Shown piece after piece: positions 11,731-21,143 of a stretch of 64,000 bases of DNA. This DNA is from Candidula unifasciata (Eukaryota > Mollusca > Gastropoda > Stylommatophora > Geomitridae). Position numbers and translations under genes: made by a program. Location of the stretch: the NCBI GenBank assembly GCA_905116865.2, contig CAJHNH020000199.1, positions 186,815 to 250,814 on the forward strand, written 5' to 3'. Each line of letters starts with the position of its first letter. The first letter of the stretch is position 1. The notes under the pieces are model-generated. The model worked only from the letters and a program-made list of their open reading frames with translations, made no database searches and was not told where the DNA came from.

Positions 11731-13320
11731 TTCATATTTCAACAAATATTTTGGGGCACGAAAACAACATATTGGGTCCTTCGTGAGTCTCTTCAGGGTG
11801 ACTGATGTTTGTAACTGCACACTCTTATGAAGTGGCATGCAAAAATTTAAAAACTGTGACTGGAAATATGGAACACAATAGATAACGTCAGATACGGGCA
11901 GCCGAAATTTGTATTTTACTCTGAGAAAAGGAAAATGGGACTTTAATCTGACAATTATAAACATTTGTTGGGATTGGGGAAAAGGGGGGGGGGGGGAGAG
12001 AGTCGTCACTAGGACAACTTTCTTCACAATCATCAAGAATAACGTAGACTGGGGCCAGTAACCAACTGATGAGTCAGTTAAGTATCATTTCTATAGGGAA
12101 GGTTGGCTCCAACGCGCTCTGTTTCTGAAATGGTTGTTCTCTTAATTTTGTCAGTCCACTTATATCACCGTCTACCTCTTGCTCCTTTACTTTCGACGTG
12201 TGTAAATCAACAAATTTTGGCGACAGTGCTAAAACGAACACAACCCTGCCACACGGGCATCGTAACATCCGCTTGGCTCAGAGTGAGCTTAAACGGGTAC
12301 ACCCCATCTTCCTTCCCACCCCGAGTGTCTGTAGTATATCGATTGCCCGAACGACGGCTACGGGAGTCGAGAACTCCAGTCATGGCTCAGATATTTAGAA
12401 ATAGATGGCTCCGGGCTAATCCAGTGCTGCCGTCTGCAATTCTCTTACGTAAGATTTCTAGTGAGTTGGCAGCCAGATCTGGCAACAATTGATTACCATT
12501 ATGCGTATTTATGTCACTTTTCTGCGCCTTTCTTCAACACAGTTTGTATTTTCTGAGGCGTAGATGTGAGAAGATAGATGGTGTATGCTGATAAGTGGGG
12601 GATTCATTCAGTTAATGAAATCAGGCTTCATTAAATCCTGGAAAGTGCTGGGAAAAGGACGACAGGCTTATATGCAAATAATGGTTTCTTATCAGATGAT
12701 CAGTCCCAAAGAAATATAGATTACTAGCCGTACCGACTGAAGAAATAAGACAGCGGGAAAGCAAACAAACACAAGAGAGAGAAGGGGGTGAGAGAGAGAA
12801 AGGGGGAGAGAGAGAGAGTTTTGAATACAAAAAACTGTGAGAAAACAAATGAACACACGAAAGACAGATACGTAGGCAAGCAGACATTCGGAAAATCATG
12901 CAGACAGAACAGCAAGCAGCATACATACAGACAAACAGACAGAGATATAGATAAACGCTTTCCTTAAATGGCTAGGAATACTTCTGGCTAAATTATAATG
13001 TTTCTGTATCGTTCTTCGTTCGATAAACATCATGGCCTCTTTGAAAATTAAAGTAGGGCTCTCAGGTCTGCTTAATCTGAAAGGGGTACCACAGAAATTA
13101 CTAGGAGCAGTGCTAAATTTTAGCATTGGCTGCAAAAGTTTTAAACTAGCGCCTCACATTCTGCATGGGCCACAATAAATGCCTCTTTATTTGTACAAAT
13201 GTAAGTGTGTGTGCATGTTTTTTTTTTTTCAATTTACATTTCAATTTCTGTCTTATAGAGCCATTTAGAAAGTTGGATAATAAAATTGATGTGATTTTGC
13301 TAACATACTTTTATTATTTC
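11731..13320. other. No recognised gene; purine-rich patch at 12770-12820
   Basis: Nothing gene-like is supported. A short G run lies near 11986-11996 and a gagaga-rich patch near 12770-12820. The frames at 12103-12492 have no recognisable domain. Confidence 0.5.
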
Positions 13321-13321
13321 T

Positions 13322-13323
13322 TT

Positions 13324-13400
<77 letters not shown>
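13322..13400. repeat. (TA)n microsatellite
   Basis: A near-perfect TA run of about 75 bases. Confidence 0.98.
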
Positions 13401-13401
<1 letters not shown>

Positions 13402-13539
13402 TTTATCGTTTTTAAATCAGTATATATTCTATAGAGCTGTGAATTCTGTATGCAGTCAGATCTTTGCTCATAAGGCCATTTATAAATTAGCTTGGTACTT
13501 ACCAGTTAAAGTGACTGAGAATTAAAAAGACCAGCTCTG

Positions 13540-14480
13540 TATGAACAATAAATCTAGAAGCCCTCTGGTGGATGTCCAAGCATACAGAAGTGAAGATGTG
13601 GGCAATGACCACGTCTTATGTGTAGAAAAATTAAAGCCTAAATTAAAAACAGCTGCCAACGAGGAATAGATAGTCAAAGACTTCACCGGGTCAAAGCAAG
13701 AGAAGAGCTTAAAGCTTAAGCTGACAAACAGATTCGAAGTAGTTAAAGCAGAGCGAGATCAGAGTCTGAAGGAAAACTGGAATCTTGTTAAGACCACGAT
13801 GTTAAAAGCAGCAACGATAAGGGCAGGATTAAAGAAACATGACAGAAAATTGGATATGTGATAACATGTGGTAGTGTTTTCAGGAAAGACATGCATAGAA
13901 ACTTGCTATTTACAATGCTAAAACAAAGGAATAATAAATCAGAGCTAAAAAAGATTGCAACTAGAAAGAAAAACAAATCAAAAATTGTGCAAGGCGAGAA
14001 AAGAAAGTATATACTGATAGACTGGCTAAAGTTAAAAAGCATGTAGCAAAGAGTGGAATTAGAATTTCACCTATTTAAAGCTGCGTTGACCAGGCAGCCT
14101 AGGTCATGTTTGAAAACAAAACAGACATCGTGCGGACTTGAACATACAGTCTTCGGATCCGCAGGCGAACGTCTAACCGCTAAATGGAGGTGGCTCCATC
14201 ATCATCAAGGAAGACTGGTTAGTAAAGAGCATCTTGTCTCTGAACCTGAATTATTTTAGCCATACCTAGTGCTACTTAGGATTGGTGGGGGGAAAAGCAG
14301 ACAGCCTGGGACCGGGAAACAGAGGTAGGGATCGACCAGCACGAATATGGGCATAGGCTTAAAAGTGACACATTGGGTAGGACAGTAAACAGGCGGTAGA
14401 GCTGGCGAGATGCAGAGTTTCTGTCAGCAGACCGTTTTGAAAGCGACCTCTACAAAGTACCTGCTTCATGATGATGATGA
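13540..14480 (+). pseudogene. RTE-like non-LTR retrotransposon remnant interrupted by a SINE
   Basis: At 13575-13860 the frame reads VQAYRSEDVGNDHVLCVEKL and then LKLTNRFEVVKAERDQSLKE. This corresponds to the end of an apurinic-type endonuclease domain (GSDHxLV motif) and the linker before the reverse transcriptase in RTE-like elements. The reverse transcriptase is deleted. At 14200-14470 only the element's 3' part remains (LVSKEHLVSEPELF and the ...ELARCRVSVSR.. region), matching the end of the copy at 48560-49680, and it stops at a short atgatgatga tail. A tRNA-like segment in reverse orientation (about 14085-14195) sits between the two parts. Confidence 0.65.
14085..14195 (-). repeat. tRNA-like SINE head
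   Basis: On the minus strand an A-box-like tagcggttagacg and a B-box-like gttcaagtccgc lie about 35 bases apart, with gcctgcggatccgaag between them as in an anticodon-arm region. This resembles the heads at 35036-35110 (+) and 27400-27475 (-). It is not a convincing functional tRNA. Confidence 0.6.
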
Positions 14481-14484
14481 GTAT

Positions 14485-15860
14485 AAAGCTGCAACACTTT
14501 TAGACATGCAATTATTCCAGTAAAATTATGTTATTAAAATGTTATTAATTCACCGATCAGGACACGTTTTCTTACTAAACATGTAATAATAGAATCCTAA
14601 TGGCAATGGAAGGCACAATCGACCACGCCTGTCGGCTTCACACATGATATGAATGTGTTTCGTAATTATTTCCCTCTTTGCCTTGGCCTATTTCTCCTCT
14701 TACAACAAACTAGTCAATGAATACTTACAATTTTATTAAACTTTCTTGCTGAAGAGAAAGTTCCACAACGAGGGATTCCCCATTGTTTAAATTCTTTTTC
14801 CCATCTTAACACTCTCATAAAGGTCACAGTTCAAGGACGTGGAAATGTGTGACAAGAACATCGAGTTCTCCAGCGTAACAATCCCGATAATCATGCAACG
14901 TTAGTGCCAATACTTTCCTTCAGTATTTATAGCTACAGCCGCCCTAACAAATGACAGGTATGCACGCATGAAAATTAGGCTTATGTCAAAACTGAAATGT
15001 CAAGTTTCAACGGGCGGAAATTGAAGCACCAATTGAAGGGGTGAATTATAGATGACAGACTTTATCATGGCGTGGAGCAAAATGGCGTGGGTACTGTTTT
15101 GTGCTATTGGTTTATGAAAAAAGCGAATAGATAATGTGCACTAAGTACTGGGGTGGAAAAAATTAGTGTCGTCTGTCAGAAATCGTCCCTAGCTAAGCTC
15201 CCACCTCTCTGTCTCCTCTCATTTACCACATTTCCTTCAATATATTAAGGTAATTAGTTATTGTTGCAAAACGCGGTTCAGGCAACGACAACAGAGGAAT
15301 CGGTTTAAGATCTGTCAAATGCAACCTGAAAAAGTAATGTATGGCAAAGCGGACATGGCCTTTAGCTTTAGTTGGTTTGCTGGTCTAAGAGGGAAGCTCC
15401 AATTGTTAAATAGACCAAGCATTGCTTTCCTGACCCAGTCGTTTCTGTAGCATGCTTTGTTCCAAACGTACTGGTGTTACATTTCGCTTGGAGTTAACAA
15501 TGCACGCCAAGGAGAATCACTCTGTATGGGCTACCCATGCAAAACTGCCCTGGCGTTGAGCCGTGGTGAGAAGGAACCTCCTCTCTAGCCTCAATGGGCT
15601 GTGACTCCGAAGCCTATCTATAAAATAGCCAAAACTAAATTGGGGCTTCAAAATAAAGAAAATTTCTTCTACATGAGGACAGGATTATATAATAACATAT
15701 TTTTATGTTCTCTAGTGTGTTCTTCTATCCTTCTACTTCTTTATATAAATGCGGATAAATACATTGTCTGTTTGGTAATAATATACATATAAACAGGGTT
15801 CAGATCCCTTTAAAAATTTGGTGATGTACTGTGAACGAACAAAGAAACGAATAAACAAAA
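14485..15860. other. No recognised feature
   Basis: Mixed AT-rich DNA without a supportable gene, tandem repeat or recognisable transposon end. Confidence 0.5.
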
Positions 15861-15865
15861 TGTAT

Positions 15866-16302
15866 TTGACTGCTCGGAATCTCACTGACTGCTGGGAATG
15901 TTATTGACTGCACGGAATCTCACTGACTGCACGGAATCTCACTGTCTGCACGAATTCTCACTGTCTGCACGGAATCTCACTGTCTGCACGGAATCTCACT
16001 GTCTGCACGGAATCTCACTGACTGTTCGGAATTTCACTGACTGCTGGGAATCTCACTGACTGCACGGAATCTCACTGACTGCACGGAATCTCACTGTCTG
16101 CACGGAATCTCACTGTCTGCACGGAATCTCACTGTCTGCACGGAATCTCACTGTCTGCACGGAATCTCACTGACTGTTCGGAATTTCACTGACTGCTGGG
16201 AATCTTACTGACTGCACGGAATCTCATTGACTGCACGGAATCTCACTGACTGCTGGGAATCTCATTGACTGCTCGGAATTTCACTGACTGCACGGAACCT
16301 CC
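15866..16302. repeat. 19-bp tandem repeat, about 23 copies
   Basis: The unit gaatctcactgtctgcacg repeats every 19 bases. Variants have gactgcacg, gactgctgg or gactgttcg at the end. A block of these variants occurs twice in the same order (near 15997-16050 and 16150-16210), so part of the array has duplicated as a larger unit. Confidence 0.95.
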
Positions 16303-16950
16303 CAAACTGTTGGCCTCGTGCTCTGAAACCAGTTGGTTCGTGTCGCAATTGTAGCAGAAGGAAAGAGACATGGTCATACTGAATAAAATGTGTTGCAATG
16401 AAGTCGACCCTCTCAAATTTAACTTAGATCAGTGGGGTCCAACATGGGGGAGGGCGAATTGAGAATGTTTCAAAGAAGCGGGAGTAGGGGTGGGGTCCTC
16501 AAGCAATGATGAAATTGTGTGCATATAATAATCCTACATTTTCCGCTTTAGCAGTCATGAAAACAAAAATGCGCTGCATGACTTGATATGGTAAATGATC
16601 TTTGTTTTGTTTTGTCCAACATTAGACCAGAAATAGCAGATGCCATCAAGAATAAACAGTATCGGCCTCACATTGATATTTGTGCACTAAATAACTAGTT
16701 GTTGGTAATTGTTTCTTGTGTTATTTGACACTGTGGATTATATGCGTATTTTTCTCCGTGTTCTTGTTAATAGTACATGACATTTTTGTGTTTATTCTCC
16801 TCCTTTAAATGAGGCAAGTGGCGTGGGCGGAGGGGGTCTTGCCATAAACTCAACAACAGCGCCATCTGAAAACGGTTGGTAATACTGACTTAGATGCTTG
16901 AGTCTCATGTTTCAGATGAAGCAATAATTCTTTTTACTGAACAGAGAAAT
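16303..16950. other. No recognised feature
   Basis: AT-rich DNA upstream of the peptide candidate. I could not identify a promoter element with confidence. Confidence 0.5.
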
Positions 16951-17109
16951 ATGACGACATCATGTAGCGTCACTTGGATAGTAATAGCCACTTTAACATT
17001 TTTGCTGCCAGAACTAGATGCTGAGTCTTGGGCTGAAGAGATCGACCCCAAGAGGGTCTTCAGAACAGGATTCTTGTCAGCGTTTGGAAAGCGAAAGAGG
17101 ACAGAATAG
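16951..17109 (+). CDS. Candidate secreted peptide (neuropeptide-like) precursor
   Basis: I do not recognise this gene. From the second methionine of a 71-codon frame it reads as 52 residues: a hydrophobic stretch WIVIATLTFLLP (about residues 9-20) behind a polar start, as in a signal peptide, a plausible cleavage after LDA, a short acidic spacer (SWAEEIDP), then the dibasic KR, the ten residues VFRTGFLSAF, and GKRKR just before the stop. KR...GKR is the standard arrangement for release of a C-terminally amidated neuropeptide by prohormone convertase and amidating enzyme. The chosen ATG has A at -3. The upstream start at 16894 would place a polar segment before the hydrophobic stretch. No second peptide copy, homologue or intron is visible, so a chance frame is possible. 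Confidence 0.35.
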   Translation: MTTSCSVTWIVIATLTFLLPELDAESWAEEIDPKRVFRTGFLSAFGKRKRTE

Positions 17110-17685
17110 ACTGCGATGAGTAAAAGATTACCTTTACATTGTGCCTCGGTGTTGTAATTGCATTCCTTAGAGTGGGAATCATTTCTACTGAATTAATCTT
17201 CTGTGTATAATCAGAGATCATAATACGATTTGAAAACGCATATCAGGTACTGGGATAACCAACTTCACCTTGGATTCATAGAAAGATACCTTTGTCTTCA
17301 AAGCTAAATCTGACAAAAACTAACAGTGGCCTACTCTCTGCTACAGTTGTCAACAAGTTGTACAGTTGGATCTTTGCTACAATTCGTAAACGCAGAATCA
17401 AAACAGAGAATAGATATCTTAAAACAGCTGCTGAAATAATCATACGTTTTTTTTTTAATGAAGAAATCAAAATAATATTAGATTTTAAGGCAGGCATACA
17501 TTTCGCTAGAGACAAAACTGGGTCATGCTCAAGACATAAAATAACACAGGGCGAGTCGAAGACGCCTTAAAAAATGGAAAGAGAAAAAAGAACAGCCTTG
17601 AAGAACTGAAGAACAAATTATGCAATGCATTTAAAACAGCACACAGGAGATCCTTTCTTTAGAGGGGGGGGGGGGGTGCCAAGTG
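17110..17685. other. No recognised feature
   Basis: No coding region is supported. A G run lies at 17666-17676, just before the SINE. Confidence 0.5.
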
Positions 17686-17687
17686 GT

Positions 17688-17977
17688 CTCGAGGCATGGC
17701 GTCCGCCTCGAGTGCTAGATGTCTCAGGTTCAGGCCATGGTGACGGCTGGGATTTTTTTATGTAGACCTCTAGTTATTTTCCTTCTCTCTGGGTAGTAAG
17801 ATCGGTCACTAGTGTGTATTGTTGCGCACGTAAAAAAATCGTTTGGCTGAAATCAAAAAGAGTAACATAACAGCGTTGTCCGGGCAAAATTTGGAGTCGG
17901 AAATCTATCCAAAGTATGTCAGTATCTTCACCGGTGCTACGGAGTTCGTGCACTGCGCTGAGAGTCTTCGACACAAG
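17688..17977 (+). repeat. SINE family B copy, cut by the LTR element
   Basis: A tRNA-like head (gtggtctcgaggcatggcg as A-box region, ggttcaggccatgg as B-box region) is followed by the body ctctgggtagtaagatcgg and gttgcgcacgtaaaaaa. The minus strand of 58085-58480 carries the same head and body (gggttcaaacccc, ctctgggtagtaagaccg, gttgcgcacgtaaaaaa). Both copies also share a further right-hand segment near gcgctgagagtcttc. The LTR element begins immediately after this segment. Confidence 0.8.
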
Positions 17978-18606
17978 TGTTGTAATCTTATAGTCCAAGA
18001 GTTAAAGTTTCTTCTAGTTTCTTCTAGTGGTCACAGCGCAGGTGAAAGGTTCACACAGCGGCCACCGGTCGGGTCTGTTACCTGGGATACCAGCTAATTG
18101 AATGCTGGGCGATTAACACAAAGGCTCCTGCAGAACACAAAGGATTCGGCAGTCAAGATATTTCCCTTGTTCGAAGCAGACGTTCCTTCTTTGTGAAGTT
18201 TGATTAACCGTACTTACACGGGAGACAGTTTAATGTCTATTTATTTATTATAATGGCAGGAGTCCATTGAGAAAAGAGTGTAATTCTTTTATATTCTCAG
18301 AGTAGATAATAAAGAGTTATTATCGTACGTTTTTATTGAATAATCATCATCATCTTGTGACGTGTAACTTTAATGCCATTAAAGTTTATGTGGCCTGTCA
18401 CAAGCGTTATTGTTGGCTTGTAAAGGTAGCGACTGTATTACATGATGCTGTGTCGGTGCCAAGTGTGCCAGTTATAGAATGCAGGACTTCACTGTAGCAC
18501 ATCCATCAAGGAGATATCCAGCGGAATACTAGAATAGGCACCCTAGGCCTAAATACTTGGTTGAATATAAAGTATACAAAAGAATGTACAAATTAAGTGT
18601 ACAACA
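17978..18606 (+). repeat. 5' LTR, 629 bp
   Basis: It begins tgttgtaatc and ends gtgtacaaca. It matches 25044-25673 base for base except for one C missing after ggagtc. An AATAAA hexamer (18308-18313) is a plausible polyadenylation signal. The bases after the LTR (tggatggccaagcc from 18608) are where a tRNA primer-binding site should start with TGG, but I cannot name the tRNA. Confidence 0.95.
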
Positions 18607-19691
18607 GTGGATGGCCAAGCCGGTCCTTTGATGGATTTATAAACAGTGTTGATTAATCCTGTGTTCGTGCTACAGACTGATGATCGTTTGAACGAATACA
18701 TAAAACTGTTCTACATAAAGTTATAAATTAACGGATCCTGAAAGGAGTTATAAACTATTTTTTTTAAGTGTATGCAGTGCTAACGGGTGTTTCTAGCAGC
18801 TTTACGAACTTATCGGACATACGTGAACTAACAGTAGGCCTTAATTGATTGCCATTTACAGCTGTATAAAGTGCTGGTGACATTAGCAGTGTTTTTTTGA
18901 CTCTATAGAATTACGCGTTTGTTCTACCGTAATTGACATTCTTCAACGGAGTTCAGCAGTGGATGCTTGAGTTTCGCATCATTACTACTAGGTCCCTGTT
19001 CACAGTACGTCGCCTAAGGATCGCAGTACGTCGCCTAAGGATCGCAGTACGTCGCCTAAGGATCGCAGTACGACGCCTGAGGATCGCAGTACGACGCCTG
19101 AGGATCGCAGTACGACGCCTGAGGATCGCAGTACGACGCCTAAGGATAGCAGTACGACGCCTAAGGATCGCATCTGTGGATTTAAATCGGGTAATGTTTT
19201 TTGTTGACGGATGGGAGTTGTTTTGTGTGCTCGTTTCGTCTCATAACATATCCGAGGTGTTAGAGTGAATGATTATCATCCATGTTTTCTGTTATTTGTA
19301 ACTTTAATATATCAGCTCATTGAGTTTGGGATGACATATTAGTTCTTTTCTTCAGCTTTTCTTGTCAAATTGGCGGCTCTGATATAGAGGATATGCAAAT
19401 ATTCGTGGCCTTTCTGACAATTAGTCGCTAAAATTGTATGCGTTAAGTGTGTTTCCGTCGTCACGTCATTGGTGTGCTCTTCTGTTTACTTTTCATGATT
19501 TCTTTTTTATAACAGGCTTGTGGTGTCAACTTTATTTTTACTATTCGATTCTCTCAACGTTGTCGTTTTGTACATTCGTTGCAGTGAACGAAGTGTAGCG
19601 TCTTGTTTGTCAACCATTGTTTGTCTCATTTTTTTTTCCCCCATTTATTATTATTTTATATTTTCTGTATTGCATAATATATCGAGTTATA
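18607..19691 (+). other. Untranslated leader of the LTR element with 21-bp repeats
   Basis: Nearly 1.1 kb separates the 5' LTR from the gag start, long for a leader. At 19003-19170 it contains eight copies of a 21-base unit (cagtacgtcgcctaaggatc plus g). The first three have cgtcgcctaagg, the next three cgacgcctgagg and the last two cgacgcctaagg, so the array grew by block duplication. Because 21 is a multiple of three, the array is also an open frame of RRLRIAV repeats, which I treat as incidental. Confidence 0.85.
19003..19170. repeat. 21-bp tandem repeat, eight copies, in retrotransposon leader
   Basis: Eight exact-length units start at 19003, 19024 and so on to 19150, with one substituted base in unit 7 (ggatagc for ggatcgc). 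Confidence 0.97.
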
Positions 19692-21143
19692 ATGGCTTCC
19701 TTTGCGGATTTTGTTGAGCTAGGCCGATCTATGAGTTTAGAGGGGCCAGAGTTGGTAAAATTTGCCGAAGCCAGATTAAAAGAAATTACAGAGAGAGAAG
19801 AAAGAGCGTTAGAAAGACAGCAGAAGAAAATTGACTCTGAGTTGAAGATACAACTTCTTAATGCAGAAAAAGAAAAAGCAGAGGCAGAAAAAGGAAAAGC
19901 AGAGGCAGAAAGACTAAAACTAAAAGAAGAGTCAGAAATGCTAATTTGTGTAGAAAGAGAAAAGGCTGAACTACAAATAAGGTTAGAAAAGGAAAAGTTA
20001 GAGGCAGAACGGGTACTTAAGGAACAGGAAATAGCATTTAAAAGAGAGCAGATGTTGCAGCAGATGCAGGAAAATGATAAGCAGCAGCAATTTAAAGATC
20101 GAGAATTAGAATTGTCTCACAAGCAGCAACAACTTAGATTCGACACTGAGATAGAAATTGCTAGAGTAGAGAGAGATAAAATGATTGCTATTAAGGAGGC
20201 CGAGAGTAAGAAAAGTGTGGAGATGGATCAGCTCTCCAACCGAGACAGGAATAATGGGTCATACAGGCCGAAGTTGCCCTTTTTAACAACAAATGATTGT
20301 TTACACTCTTTTTTGGACAGATTCCAAGAAACGATGTCGTCAGCCCAGATTCCTGAGACACAGTGGGTAGCTCGTCTTAGAGATCTACTAACCGGTACAG
20401 TCTTAAACACGTTCACTAACTTACCATTGGAAGACCGTGCATCATTCCAGACAGTGCGTCAGAAATTATTGGCTTCCCAAAATTTGACAGAGGAAAACTA
20501 CCGTCAAAAATTCAAAAACACAATGCCTTCCTCTGAAAAAAGTTTTGGTGATTTTGTTGCCAATGTTAAGACCTTGTTTTCTAGGTGGACAACTCTGGCG
20601 CAGGTCGGTAATTCTTATGATCGTCTAGCAGACCTGATGATTAGGGATAAGATTCTGTCCTGTTGTAGCACAGGATTGTTTGCTTTCTTTCAAGAAAGAA
20701 AACCACCATCTATTGAGGAAATGGTGAAACTGGGTGAGCAATATATGAGTGCTCATCCTGGCAAGTCATTGCAAAAGGAAAGTTATACAGAACCTATTCC
20801 TGCCGCATCTAGCATGCGCGTGAACCGCTCACATTATTCGCAAAATAATGTTGCTCAGAAACCTCACACTTTTGGCAGAGCAGGTCACTTTAGAAGCCAC
20901 AGCTATGATCGTTCCAGACGACCAGATAGAGCCTTTCAGAAGACAGAACAGTCACATAGGTACTTTAGCCGGCCTAGAGGTTGTCAGTACTGTTCTTCCT
21001 GGCGTCACCGATCAGACCAGTGTCATCACAAAGGTTATAGACGGGATGACGAATCTCCGACACCAGACAGGAGAAGGCACCATGATAACAACATTAAATG
21101 CTTTGTGTGTGGGGGGGAATCACCTGAAAAGATTCTGTCCTAG
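19692..21143 (+). CDS. gag: Gag polyprotein of the Gmr1-like element
   Basis: The protein has 483 residues from ATG 19692. The in-frame ATG at 19617 would add a hydrophobic Phe/Ile-rich leader unlike Gag, so I prefer the inner start (MASFADFVELGRSM). About residues 25-180 are a Glu/Lys/Gln-rich helical, probably coiled-coil region. From roughly residue 195 (KLPFLTTNDCLHSFLDRF) comes the capsid-like region. Its second half (ENYRQKFKNTMPSSEKSF, LFSRW, MIRDKIL, PPSIEEMVKLGEQYM) resembles a SCAN-like capsid C-terminal domain. An Arg/Ser/His-rich linker follows. The terminal zinc knuckle starts in this frame (CFVC) but is completed in the +1 frame after a run of seven G, so this frame ends 26 bases past the run. 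It should form the particle core and bind RNA. Confidence 0.9.
   Translation: MASFADFVELGRSMSLEGPELVKFAEARLKEITEREERALERQQKKIDSELKIQLLNAEKEKAEAEKGKAEAERLKLKEESEMLICVEREKAELQIRLEKEKLEAERVLKEQEIAFKREQMLQQMQENDKQQQFKDRELELSHKQQQLRFDTEIEIARVERDKMIAIKEAESKKSVEMDQLSNRDRNNGSYRPKLPFLTTNDCLHSFLDRFQETMSSAQIPETQWVARLRDLLTGTVLNTFTNLPLEDRASFQTVRQKLLASQNLTEENYRQKFKNTMPSSEKSFGDFVANVKTLFSRWTTLAQVGNSYDRLADLMIRDKILSCCSTGLFAFFQERKPPSIEEMVKLGEQYMSAHPGKSLQKESYTEPIPAASSMRVNRSHYSQNNVAQKPHTFGRAGHFRSHSYDRSRRPDRAFQKTEQSHRYFSRPRGCQYCSSWRHRSDQCHHKGYRRDDESPTPDRRRHHDNNIKCFVCGGESPEKILS

Noticed and set aside
18607..18630. Specific tRNA primer for the LTR element
   Set aside because: TGG follows the LTR closely, but I could not match the next bases to a particular tRNA 3' end from memory.
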